Positions 24,604 through 35,774 of a stretch of DNA of 62,247 nucleotides are shown here, in pieces. A program made the translations under genes and the position numbers. The first letter of the stretch is position 1. Each line of letters opens with the position of its first letter. The DNA is from CAYPAV01 sp964408805 (GTDB lineage: Bacteria > Pseudomonadota > Alphaproteobacteria > UBA8366): assembly GCA_964408805.1 (NCBI GenBank), contig CAYPAV010000024.1:1-62247 (forward strand), read 5' to 3'. The notes below the pieces were generated by a model. It did no database searches. It saw nothing but the letters and a program-made list of their open reading frames with translations, and was not told where the DNA came from.

Positions 24604-25889
24604 CGACCGAATGGTTCATCATCATCGGCGGGATCGTCGTGTTGTTGATCCTCTCGGCGTTCTTTTCGGGGTCAGAGACGGCCCTGACCGGCGCCTCGTT
24701 GCCGCGCATGCACGAACTCGCCCGCCGGGGAAATCGGCGCGCGAAATTGGTCCTTGGGCTCCATGAGGAGCGCGAACGCCTGATCGGCAGCATTCTTTTC
24801 GGAAACAATCTGGTCAACATTTTCTCCGCGTCGCTGGCGACCAGCATTCTGTTGACGATTTTCGGCGAGGCCGGGATCGCCTACGCCACCATCGTCATGA
24901 CCTTGCTGATCCTAATCTTCGCCGAGGTTCTGCCGAAGACCTATGCTCTCGCTCGGGCCGATCGAACGGCACTTTTTGTGGCGCCGATGGTGCATTTGGT
25001 GGTGCTGGTATTCTCGCCGGTGGCGCGCGCGATCGGCGCCATCACCAACGTGACCCTTCGCGCCTTTGGGGTCGAACTCCGCGAAGCCAGCGACCGGGAT
25101 GAAAGCGAGGAGGAACTGCGCGGCGTGATCGCCCTGCACAAGGGTCCCGAACCCGAAATTCGCCACGAAAGGCAGATGCTGCACAGCATCCTCGATCTCG
25201 ACGAGGTTGAGGTCGGCGAAGTGATGACCCACCGCGGGAATGTCAGCATGATCGATGTCGAGGAGCCGTCGGCGGCGATCCTGGAGGCGGTGCTGGAAAG
25301 CCGCTTCACCCGCCTGCCGCTGTACAGGGGGGACCCGGACGAGATCACCGGTGTTTTGCATGCGAAGGCCCTCCTCCGCGAACTCGGTACCCACAAGGGA
25401 GAGATAGAAGGCATCGATTTCGCCGGGCTCGCGGTATCGCCGTGGTTCATCCCGGAGACGACGACGCTGCTTGATCAATTGTTGGCGTTTCGCGAGCGAC
25501 GCGAGCATTTCGCGGTGGTCGTCGACGAATACGGCACCGTTCAAGGCATCGTGACCCTGGAGGACATCCTGGAGGAGATCGTCGGTGAAATCGACGACGA
25601 GCACGATGAGATCGTACGCGGCGTGCACCCTCAAGGCGACGGATCCTATTTGGTCGACGGCGCGGTGACGATCCGGGACCTGAACCGGCAGTTCGAATGG
25701 GTCTTGCCCGATGACGAGGCCGCGACGATCGCGGGGTTGGTGCTGTTTGAATCGCGGACCATTCCGACGCCGGGCCAAGTATTCACGTTCCACGGCTTTC
25801 GCTTCGAGATTTTGCGCCGAGAATGCAATCAGATCACGTCGTTGCGCCTGACACCGCCGGTGCCCGCGGTCGACGGGGCCGCCGAATAA
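24600..25889 (+). CDS. HlyC/CorC family CNNM-type transporter
   Basis: The 429-residue protein has a DUF21/CNNM membrane domain (about 1-180; AFFSGSETALTGAS, then further hydrophobic segments near 65-130). Two CBS domains follow (about 200-330; VMTHRGNVSMIDV and VVVDEYGTVQGIVTLEDILEE) and a C-terminal CorC_HlyC domain (about 345-425). Such proteins are linked to magnesium or cobalt efflux and homeostasis. A role in metal balance fits the cobalamin genes nearby only loosely. ATGA overlap with aroB. Confidence 0.9.
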   Translation: MTTEWFIIIGGIVVLLILSAFFSGSETALTGASLPRMHELARRGNRRAKLVLGLHEERERLIGSILFGNNLVNIFSASLATSILLTIFGEAGIAYATIVMTLLILIFAEVLPKTYALARADRTALFVAPMVHLVVLVFSPVARAIGAITNVTLRAFGVELREASDRDESEEELRGVIALHKGPEPEIRHERQMLHSILDLDEVEVGEVMTHRGNVSMIDVEEPSAAILEAVLESRFTRLPLYRGDPDEITGVLHAKALLRELGTHKGEIEGIDFAGLAVSPWFIPETTTLLDQLLAFRERREHFAVVVDEYGTVQGIVTLEDILEEIVGEIDDEHDEIVRGVHPQGDGSYLVDGAVTIRDLNRQFEWVLPDDEAATIAGLVLFESRTIPTPGQVFTFHGFRFEILRRECNQITSLRLTPPVPAVDGAAE

Positions 25890-25980
25890 TCGGAGAGCGT
25901 CGCTTGAAGGCGATCGATGGATCGCCATATTGCATGGCGACGATCCCGGATGTTTTCACCGGTTAAGGAGCGAGGATTCC

Positions 25981-26562
25981 ATGCCGCTGCCGCCAGCCGC
26001 TCCCCGCGAGCACCTACACACCCGCCAGATCGAATGCCTCGGGTTTCGCCGCGAGGATGGATTTTGGGAAATCGAAGCGCGTCTCGTCGACACCAAGAGC
26101 TATGGTTTTCACAGCGAGGCGCGCGGCGACGTGGTGGCCGATCAGCCGGTGCATGACATGTCCATCCGGCTCACCATCGACGAGAACCTGATGATCCATG
26201 ACGCGGTCGGCTGCATGGACCATACGCCCTATTCGATTTGCGGCGACGCGACGCTGGAGATCGGCAAGCTGAAGGGCCTTCGCATTGGCCTCGGCTGGAC
26301 CCGGCGGGCGCACAAGGTGATGGGCGGACGGCGTGGCTGCACGCATTTGTTCGAATTGTTGCGACCGGTGGCGACGACCTGCTTTCAAACCATGTCGGGC
26401 TCGCGGTTTCGCGAGGACGAAGTCCGCGGCACGACCGCCCGGCCGGGCGGGAAACGACCCTATTTCATCAACGGATGTCATGCCCTGGCCTCGAACGGCG
26501 AGATCGTCCGCGAGCAGTGGCCGCAATATTACGACGGGGACGAGGCGTCCGCGCCCCGATGA
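25981..26562 (+). CDS. DUF2889 domain protein
   Basis: The 193-residue protein opens with HTRQIECLGFRREDGFWEIE, a recognisable DUF2889 start, and includes GCMDHTPYSICG, GLGWTRRAHKVMGGRRGCTH and PYFINGCHAL. Conserved Cys, His and Asp residues suggest a metal or cofactor site, but the function of the family is unknown. ATG 25981 follows AAGGAG. It is not obviously tied to either neighbour, though the J-domain gene follows in the same direction. Confidence 0.8.
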   Translation: MPLPPAAPREHLHTRQIECLGFRREDGFWEIEARLVDTKSYGFHSEARGDVVADQPVHDMSIRLTIDENLMIHDAVGCMDHTPYSICGDATLEIGKLKGLRIGLGWTRRAHKVMGGRRGCTHLFELLRPVATTCFQTMSGSRFREDEVRGTTARPGGKRPYFINGCHALASNGEIVREQWPQYYDGDEASAPR

Positions 26563-26623
26563 CACGCCGCCCTGCTGGATGGCCCGTCTTGCCAGGCAAT
26601 CGGCGGGGAGTCATATTTGTTGG

Positions 26624-27202
26624 ATGAGGCGGGGAACCGACAAGTTCAAACCGACAGTCGACCTGGGGCCACGGCTCCCGAGAGGCTGTGAATTCCCGGG
26701 CTGCGAGGCGCCGGCGGAGCATCGCGCTCCGAAGGCGCGGAATCGCCTTGAGGAGTATTTCTGGTTCTGCCTCGAACATGTTCGCGAATACAACAAGACT
26801 TGGAATTTCTGTGCCGGCATGAACGAGGGCGAGATCGAGCGCGAGATTCGCAATGATACGGTCTGGCGGCGGCCGACGTGGCCGATGGGCGGCGGAAAGA
26901 AAGGGGCTTGGTATCGCTACGGCCGCGGCGATATCGGGGACGATTTCGGTGCCTTTCGAGGGGCCGCCGATGAGTCCTCGACGTCACAAGGCTGGCGTCC
27001 GGTACATAATTCGCCGGAGGACAAGGCATACCGAATCCTGGGTCTCGAACCGTCGGTGAGCTTGACCGATCTCAAGGCACGCTATAAGGAACTCGTCAAA
27101 CTCCATCACCCCGACACCCATGGCGGCGACAAGCAGGCCGAGGAAAGGCTGAAGGACATCAACGACGCATATGCCACCCTGCGGAAATGCGTCACCGCGT
27201 AA
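26624..27202 (+). CDS. J-domain protein upstream of cobS
   Basis: The 192-residue protein has a C-terminal J domain (about 130-190) with the HPD signature in LVKLHHPDTHGG, so it should stimulate an Hsp70. Its N-terminal half (CEFPGCEAPAEHRAPK ... YFWFCLEHVREYNKTW) carries three to four Cys/His residues resembling a small zinc site and is not the zinc finger of classical DnaJ. It lies 36 bases before cobS, as in other alphaproteobacteria, suggesting a chaperone role for cobaltochelatase assembly (inference). ATG 26624 is the first start after the DUF2889 gene. Confidence 0.8.
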   Translation: MRRGTDKFKPTVDLGPRLPRGCEFPGCEAPAEHRAPKARNRLEEYFWFCLEHVREYNKTWNFCAGMNEGEIEREIRNDTVWRRPTWPMGGGKKGAWYRYGRGDIGDDFGAFRGAADESSTSQGWRPVHNSPEDKAYRILGLEPSVSLTDLKARYKELVKLHHPDTHGGDKQAEERLKDINDAYATLRKCVTA

Positions 27203-27238
27203 AGGTACGCGTCACTCATCAAAATCGGACCGTAATTC

Positions 27239-28240
27239 ATGACCACTGACACTCAAGAGCGCGCACGGGCGCATCCTCTGGACGCGCCGGACATCAAAGT
27301 CTCCGTAAGGCAGACCTTCGGACTTGATTCCGAAATAAAGGTGCCGGCCTTCTCCGAGAATTCGGACTATGTCCCCGACATAGACGACACCTATCAGTTC
27401 GACCACGACACGACGATGGCGATTCTCGCGGGCTTTTCCCACAATCGGCGGGTCATGATTCAGGGCTATCACGGCACCGGCAAGTCGACTCATGTCGAGC
27501 AGGTGGCGGCGCGGCTGAACTGGCCCTGCGTGCGGGTCAATCTGGACAGCCATATCAGCCGTATCGATCTCATCGGCAAGGATGCGATCGTGCTGCGCGA
27601 CGGCAAACAGGTGACCGAGTTCCGGGAAGGTATCCTGCCCTGGGCGCTGCAAAGTCCCTGCGCGCTCTGCTTCGACGAGTACGATGCCGGCCGTCCGGAC
27701 GTCATGTTCGTGATCCAGCGCATTCTCGAGGTCGAGGGCAAGATGACGCTCCTGGACCAGAGCCGCGTCATTCGCGCGCATAAATTTTTCCGCCTGTTCT
27801 CGACCACCAACACGATTGGGCTCGGCGACACGACGGGCCTCTATCACGGCACGCAGCAGATCAACCAGGGTCAGATGGATCGCTGGAACATCGTGACCAG
27901 CCTCAACTACCTGCCCCATGACGACGAGTTGAGGATCATCCTCGCCAAGGTCCCGAACTGGGACAACAAGGAGGGGCGGGAGACGATTTCGGCGATGGTG
28001 GCCTGCGCGGATTTGTCCCGTTCGGGCTTCATCAACGGCGATATTTCCACCGTCATGTCGCCGCGGACGGTTCTGACTTGGGCCGAGAATTCCGAGATCT
28101 TCGACGACATCGCGTTTGCCTTCCGTTGCACCTTCCTCAATAAGTGCGACGAGACGGAACGACCGATCGTGGCGGAATACTACCAGCGTTGTTTCGGCAC
28201 CGAGCTGCCCGAGACGGGCGTTCGGGTGCAACTGACCTAA
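27239..28240 (+). CDS. cobS: aerobic cobaltochelatase subunit CobS
   Basis: The 333-residue AAA+ (MoxR-like) ATPase is the motor subunit that, with CobT and CobN, inserts cobalt into hydrogenobyrinate diamide in the aerobic cobalamin pathway. Walker A is GYHGTGKST, Walker B is CALCFDEYDAG, and the sensor region is FSTTNTIGLGDTTGLYHGT. Length and N-terminus match CobS. Thirteen bases separate it from cobT. The product supports the B12-dependent mutase in this window. Confidence 0.96.
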   Translation: MTTDTQERARAHPLDAPDIKVSVRQTFGLDSEIKVPAFSENSDYVPDIDDTYQFDHDTTMAILAGFSHNRRVMIQGYHGTGKSTHVEQVAARLNWPCVRVNLDSHISRIDLIGKDAIVLRDGKQVTEFREGILPWALQSPCALCFDEYDAGRPDVMFVIQRILEVEGKMTLLDQSRVIRAHKFFRLFSTTNTIGLGDTTGLYHGTQQINQGQMDRWNIVTSLNYLPHDDELRIILAKVPNWDNKEGRETISAMVACADLSRSGFINGDISTVMSPRTVLTWAENSEIFDDIAFAFRCTFLNKCDETERPIVAEYYQRCFGTELPETGVRVQLT

Positions 28241-28253
28241 AGGGGGTCCGGTC

Positions 28254-30137
28254 GTGAGTGACGACCAGTCGCCGGTAGAACAATTCAAGCAAGCGACCTC
28301 GGCCACGCTGCGGGCGATCGCCGAGCGCGACGATATCGAGGTCAGCTTCTCGAACGAGCCGGCGGGAATCACCGGCACGCGGGCGCGGGTGCCGTTCCCG
28401 AGCCGTGATCTGCCGCCGGACGAAGTGGCGCAGGTGCGCGGCGAATCGGATACCATCGCCCTCAAGCTGCGCCATCACGATGCCGAAGTGCATGCCCGCA
28501 TTCTTCCAGGCGGTGATGTCGCGCCGGCCATGTTCGAGGCCTTGGAACAGGCGCGGATCGAGGCCATCGGCGCGAAGCGGATGGTTGGCGTCGGTGAGAA
28601 TCTCGCGGCCGCCCTGGAAACCCACTACCGCCATCAGGGCCTGCACCGGGTCAAGGAGCGGACCGACGCGACCTTGCCGGAGGCCGTACGACTGCTGGCC
28701 CGCCAAAAATTGACCGGCGCCCCGCCGCCGCCCTCGGGACGGGCAGTGATGGAGCAATGGGCGCCCTACCTCGAGGAAAAGGTCGGGCGCGCGCTTGGCA
28801 AGCTGGAGGGCTGCCTGAACGACCAGAAGACCTACGGCGAGGCCGTCCGCCAGGTGATTTCCGATCTTGATATCGATCTCGGCGCCGACTCGGCCGCCGA
28901 CGAGATGGACGGTGACGACGACGACGGCGAGAACGCCGACAACCAACCCGACTCGGACGAGGAGGGCGGCGAGCTCTCCGGCGAGGGCGAGGCAATGGCC
29001 GAAGCCATGATGGGCGAGGCCGGCGAGGATGATCTCGGCGAATCGGTGCCGGACGATCAACTCGGCGAAACCATGCCGATGACAGGCAGCGAGGAGCCCG
29101 GCGATCCCGGCACCCCCTGGCGACCCGAGAACGATCTCTCGAACATCCCGAAAAAACCCTTTTACAATTCCTATACCGAGCAATTCGACGAAGTGGTGCC
29201 GGCGGAGACGCTGTGCGATCCCGAGGAGCTCGCGCGCCTCCGCCAGTTGCTCGATCAACAGCTGGTCAATCTGCTGGGCCTGATCGGGAAACTGGCGAAC
29301 CGGCTGCAGCGTCGCCTGATGGCGCAACAGACTCGATCCTGGGAATTCAATCTCGACGAGGGTCTGCTCGACACCAGCCGGCTCGACCGGGTCGTCATCA
29401 ATCCGATGCACGCCTTGTCCTTCAAACAGGAAAAGGACATGGAGTTCCGCGACACCGTGGTCAGTCTCCTGATCGACAATTCGGGGTCGATGCGCGGCCG
29501 CCCGATCAGCATCGCGGCGATGAGCGCCGATATCCTGGCGCGAACCTTGGAACGCTGCGGCGTAAAGGTCGAAATTCTCGGTTTCACGACCCGTGCTTGG
29601 AAGGGCGGCCAATCGAGGGAACGTTGGATTTCGAACGGAAAGCCGGCTAATCCCGGGCGACTCAATGACCTCCGCCACATCGTGTACAAGGCGGCGGATG
29701 CGCCGTGGCGGCGCGCGCGCAAGAATCTCGGCCTGATGCTGCGCGAGGGCCTGCTCAAGGAAAACATCGACGGCGAGGCGCTGCTTTGGGCCCATAACCG
29801 CCTTGTCGGGCGGGCCGAGGAACGGCGCATTTTGATGGTCATTTCCGATGGTGCGCCGGTCGACGATTCAACGCTTTCGGTCAATCCGGGCAATTATCTC
29901 GAACGTCATCTTCGCGACGTCATCGACTATATCGAGACCCGCTCGCCGGTCGAACTCGTCGCCATCGGAATTGGCCATGACGTCACCCGCTACTACCGGC
30001 GCGCGGTGACGATCGTCGACGTCGACCAGCTAGGCGGCACAATGATGGAACAGCTGACCGATCTCTTCGAGGAGGAAACCATGGCCGATGCGCGCCGGCA
30101 GGTGCGAGCACCGTCGCGGGCGCGTCGTGCGACCTGA
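28254..30137 (+). CDS. cobT: aerobic cobaltochelatase subunit CobT
   Basis: The 627-residue partner of CobS has an N-terminal helical domain, a strongly acidic linker (about 215-285, rich in Asp/Glu) and a C-terminal von Willebrand A domain with the MIDAS sequence LLIDNSGSMRG (DxSxS) plus ISDGAPVDDST and GIGHDVTRYY. CobST forms the chaperone-like complex that feeds CobN. A GTG start at 28254 is preceded by AAGGGGG. CobN is not in the window. Confidence 0.96.
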   Translation: MSDDQSPVEQFKQATSATLRAIAERDDIEVSFSNEPAGITGTRARVPFPSRDLPPDEVAQVRGESDTIALKLRHHDAEVHARILPGGDVAPAMFEALEQARIEAIGAKRMVGVGENLAAALETHYRHQGLHRVKERTDATLPEAVRLLARQKLTGAPPPPSGRAVMEQWAPYLEEKVGRALGKLEGCLNDQKTYGEAVRQVISDLDIDLGADSAADEMDGDDDDGENADNQPDSDEEGGELSGEGEAMAEAMMGEAGEDDLGESVPDDQLGETMPMTGSEEPGDPGTPWRPENDLSNIPKKPFYNSYTEQFDEVVPAETLCDPEELARLRQLLDQQLVNLLGLIGKLANRLQRRLMAQQTRSWEFNLDEGLLDTSRLDRVVINPMHALSFKQEKDMEFRDTVVSLLIDNSGSMRGRPISIAAMSADILARTLERCGVKVEILGFTTRAWKGGQSRERWISNGKPANPGRLNDLRHIVYKAADAPWRRARKNLGLMLREGLLKENIDGEALLWAHNRLVGRAEERRILMVISDGAPVDDSTLSVNPGNYLERHLRDVIDYIETRSPVELVAIGIGHDVTRYYRRAVTIVDVDQLGGTMMEQLTDLFEEETMADARRQVRAPSRARRAT

Positions 30138-30230
30138 TAAATCTTCGCGAATTTTTCGGCTCTCTCTTTCGTGACGCCCCCGGCGGGGGCACTGGCGAAG
30201 GAGGGCACCGAACGCGGAGGAGGGGATTCA

Positions 30231-31043
30231 ATGAACCGCTGGCCCGGCGCCGTTTGGCTCATGGCGATTGTCCTTTTAGCGATCGCGGTGCCCGGCCGGG
30301 CGGCGGAAACCGGTTTGGTGATCCAGAAATCCTACCGGGGTCTCACCGTCGGCGCGGTGAAACGCCGCTCAAGCGTTAAACTGGATATCGAGCCGGTCTC
30401 TGCCGCGGTCGGTTTGAAACGCGTGTTGGCGGCAATTGATCTTCTATTTGAAGAATCGCCCTACAGCGTCCGCGCCATCGAAACCCTGGCCCGGTCCGGC
30501 GAGGTGGTGGTCGTCTACGATCCACATTTCCCTCGAAGCTGCCTGTCGGTTCTGACGATTGCCGCTTTTTTTCCCGAAATATTCAATAAGAATAGCGGCA
30601 CGAAGCAGTTCGTCACCGTCGTTGGGCGCTATGGCGCGAAATGGCCGAAACGGGAACTGGCGGCAGTTCTCGCGCACGAACTTGTCGGGCACGGCATGCA
30701 ACACCACCGCGGCCGCCTCGATCATGTACGCACCATCGATCTCGAATGCGAGGCTTATCTTTACGAGGAGCGTGCCTATCAGGATTTGCGGCTCGACAAG
30801 CGGAGCCCGGAGATGATCCGTTTTCGCCGCACCCTCGAGGAGAAATGGTGCAAGTCGCTACGGACCTATATGAAACGCCGGACTCCGGAAAAGATGAAGC
30901 TGTGGGAACGCCTCAATCCCGACGTTCCGAAAATCCTCGAAGTCAATCTGGCCTATATCGAATCTCTCCGACGGAGCGGCGCCACCCGGCGGGCGATCGA
31001 AATCGAGCGGCGCGACGGCATCCGCCGCCGACGGCTACCGTAG
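30231..31043 (+). CDS. exported protein with HExxH metalloprotease motif
   Basis: The 270-residue protein starts with a signal peptide (about 1-24, cleavage near GRAAE). Residues 149-154 read HELVGH, followed by GMQHH, a gluzincin-like HExxH zinc motif; DLECEAYLYEE 20 residues on could supply the third ligand (E172, E174 or E179). A periplasmic metallopeptidase acting on an unknown substrate is possible, but many HELxGH proteins lack proven activity. ATG 30231 has a strong GGAGGAGGGG site. The C-terminus is very basic. It overlaps the convergent hydrolase gene by nine bases. Confidence 0.7.
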   Translation: MNRWPGAVWLMAIVLLAIAVPGRAAETGLVIQKSYRGLTVGAVKRRSSVKLDIEPVSAAVGLKRVLAAIDLLFEESPYSVRAIETLARSGEVVVVYDPHFPRSCLSVLTIAAFFPEIFNKNSGTKQFVTVVGRYGAKWPKRELAAVLAHELVGHGMQHHRGRLDHVRTIDLECEAYLYEERAYQDLRLDKRSPEMIRFRRTLEEKWCKSLRTYMKRRTPEKMKLWERLNPDVPKILEVNLAYIESLRRSGATRRAIEIERRDGIRRRRLP

Positions 31044-31808
31044 CTCGCGGTCGAAAAAGGCGAGGGTGCGCTCCCAGGCGAGCACCGCGTCACCATGGTC
31101 ATAGCGCGCCCGGGTCGGGTTGGCGAAGGCGTGGCGGGCGTCGTACCAATGGTTCGTATAGGGCTTTCCCACCTTGTTCATACCGACCTCGAAGAGCGTC
31201 ACCATATCGCGGTTAATCCAAATGTCGTGGGTCGCGAAATGGCCGAGAACGGGGCCTCGAAGCCTTTTCAACTCGGTCGTCGGATGATTGACCCGACCGT
31301 AATAGACCACCGTGGCGTCGACCGGCTCGACCGTCGAGGCACTAAGCGCCCAGCCGCCCCCGAAGCACCAGCCGACGACGCCGACCTTGCCGGTGGCGCC
31401 TTCTTGCCGCTTCAACCATTGGAGCCATCGTTTGGCGGTCTCCAACGCTTCGCTGCGGCTGACCCGGCTCAGCATCAACTTGGCCTGATTTCGGTGATCG
31501 GCGGTTCGTCCGCCCATCAGGTCGATCGCGAGGGCTAGATAACCGGCTTCCGCGAACTCGGCCGCGACCGCCTTGATCTGGTCGTTGAGACCCCACCATT
31601 CGTGAACCAGCATTACCGCCGGCGCCCGGCGTTTCAGCGGTCGGCCGAGAAAGGCTTGAACGATCTTGCCGTTGGAGAGTGTCAACGTATGCCGTTCGAG
31701 GCGCTCGGCTGCGGCGCGGGCAAGTCTGGGATCCGCGAGCACCGTGGCCAGCGGCAAGCTGGAGATGGTCGCGGCAACGCCGCCGAGAACGTTTCGGCGC
31801 CGGTACAT
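31035..31808 (-). CDS. exported dienelactone hydrolase family protein
   Basis: This 257-residue alpha/beta hydrolase shows the DLH nucleophile elbow GWCFGGGWAL (Cys in place of Ser), acid FATHDIWIN and His in DARHAFANP, completing a Cys-Asp-His triad, and the opening VMLVHEWWGLNDQIK. The N-terminus MYRRRNVLGGVAATISSLP resembles a Tat/Sec signal (RRRNVL), so export is probable. Natural substrates of such periplasmic DLH homologues are not known. Confidence 0.85.
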   Translation of the reverse strand: MYRRRNVLGGVAATISSLPLATVLADPRLARAAAERLERHTLTLSNGKIVQAFLGRPLKRRAPAVMLVHEWWGLNDQIKAVAAEFAEAGYLALAIDLMGGRTADHRNQAKLMLSRVSRSEALETAKRWLQWLKRQEGATGKVGVVGWCFGGGWALSASTVEPVDATVVYYGRVNHPTTELKRLRGPVLGHFATHDIWINRDMVTLFEVGMNKVGKPYTNHWYDARHAFANPTRARYDHGDAVLAWERTLAFFDRELR

Positions 31809-31900
31809 GGCCGAACTCCGTGATGTCGGTTAATCCTACGCTAAGCATGACCTGAAAGAACCCGCCGCGCCAAGCGGATTCGGGCCGATTGTGGCGATCC

Positions 31901-34642
<2,742 letters not shown>

Positions 34643-34705
34643 CGCGATCTCGATAGCTCCAAAATTCCGTCCGAAAGGCGGCCAAACCACCGGCCGCGCG
34701 TCTGA

Positions 34706-34734
34706 GATATGTGCCTCGCGCGGGGCTCTGTCAA
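34706..34734 (-). promoter_or_regulatory. sigma-70 promoter of secA
   Basis: Read on the minus strand, TTGACA (34734-34729), 17 bases, then CATATC (34711-34706) form a consensus -35 box with a fair -10 box. The start point would lie about 55-60 bases before the secA ATG. The 255-base gap also serves the divergent isomerase gene, for which no clear boxes were found. Confidence 0.62.
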
Positions 34735-34897
34735 CGCGGGCCGAACATTTGCCGGCATCTTGTTGCCTATCCGTATCCTCTTGAGGAATCGCTGTAAAGC
34801 CCGCTGCTACTCTTGTTCCTCGCGATCACATATGCGATATGCGCAGACTAAGTACGAATTCGAACGGCGCGGGAGCGCCCTGACCGAGGATTTGCCC

Positions 34898-35767
34898 ATG
34901 TTTGGTCGCCTGACCGGTGCCGGAGTCGCCTTTCTGGTGGCGCTGCTGTTGCTTCAACCGGCGGGCGCGCAGTCCGTCCGGGATCGACTCGAGAAGGATG
35001 TCGTCGTCGCCGTCGTCGAGGGCGAGCAGATCATGAGCTCGGAATTGATCGGTGCCTTCCAATCCCTGCCCCCAAAGGTCCGCCAAAGGGGCTTGCGGTC
35101 GGTCTATCCGCGCCTGCTCGAGCAAATCATCGAAGAGCGCCTGCTGACGATCCATGGTCGCCTGAATAATCTGGCCGATGATCCCGAGGTAAAGGCCCGG
35201 GTGAGGCGCGCCGAGGACAGCATTGTCGGACAGGTCTATTTGAACCGGCTGGTAAAACAAAGCCTGACCGATGAGGCGTTGCGGAAACGCTATGACGACT
35301 TGGCCAAGAATACGAAGACCGCGCCCGAGGTCCGTGCCCGCCACATCCTCCTCAAATCGGAAGCCGATGCCAAGAAAGTGATCAAGCTGATCAATGGCGG
35401 CAAGCGCTTCGAGGATATCGCCAAGACACACTCGACCGGGCCGTCGGGACCGCAAGGCGGTGATCTCGGCTATTTCCGCCGAGGCGATATGGTCAAGCCG
35501 TTCGCCGACGCCGCCTTCGCGATGCAGGCGGGACAAGTAACCCAGATCCCGGTGAAGACCGAGTTCGGCTGGCACGTGATCAAGGTCGAGGACAAGCGGG
35601 ACAGCAAACTGCCGCCCTTCGAGCGGGTGCGCGGCCGAATCGCACGAGACCTGGCGCGCCGTTTTACGGCGGATATCCTCAATCAGGCGCGCGAGTCGGC
35701 GACCATCGAACGTTTCAGCCTCGAGGGTGAAGCGCTGCCGGCGCCGGTGAGAACTCCGAAGAAGTAA
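34898..35767 (+). CDS. periplasmic PpiC-type peptidyl-prolyl isomerase
   Basis: The 289-residue protein has a signal peptide (about 1-25, cleavage near GAQS), a SurA-like N-terminal helical chaperone part (about 35-130) and one parvulin domain (about 142-232; RARHILLKSEADAKKV ... GGDLGYFRRGDMVKPFADAAF ... EFGWHVIKVED). It probably assists folding of exported or outer-membrane proteins. Start ATG 34898 follows GAGGA; an ATG at 34832 would add 22 residues before the signal. It is followed by argJ after seven bases and is divergent from secA. Confidence 0.87.
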   Translation: MFGRLTGAGVAFLVALLLLQPAGAQSVRDRLEKDVVVAVVEGEQIMSSELIGAFQSLPPKVRQRGLRSVYPRLLEQIIEERLLTIHGRLNNLADDPEVKARVRRAEDSIVGQVYLNRLVKQSLTDEALRKRYDDLAKNTKTAPEVRARHILLKSEADAKKVIKLINGGKRFEDIAKTHSTGPSGPQGGDLGYFRRGDMVKPFADAAFAMQAGQVTQIPVKTEFGWHVIKVEDKRDSKLPPFERVRGRIARDLARRFTADILNQARESATIERFSLEGEALPAPVRTPKK

Positions 35768-35774
35768 CGGCACC

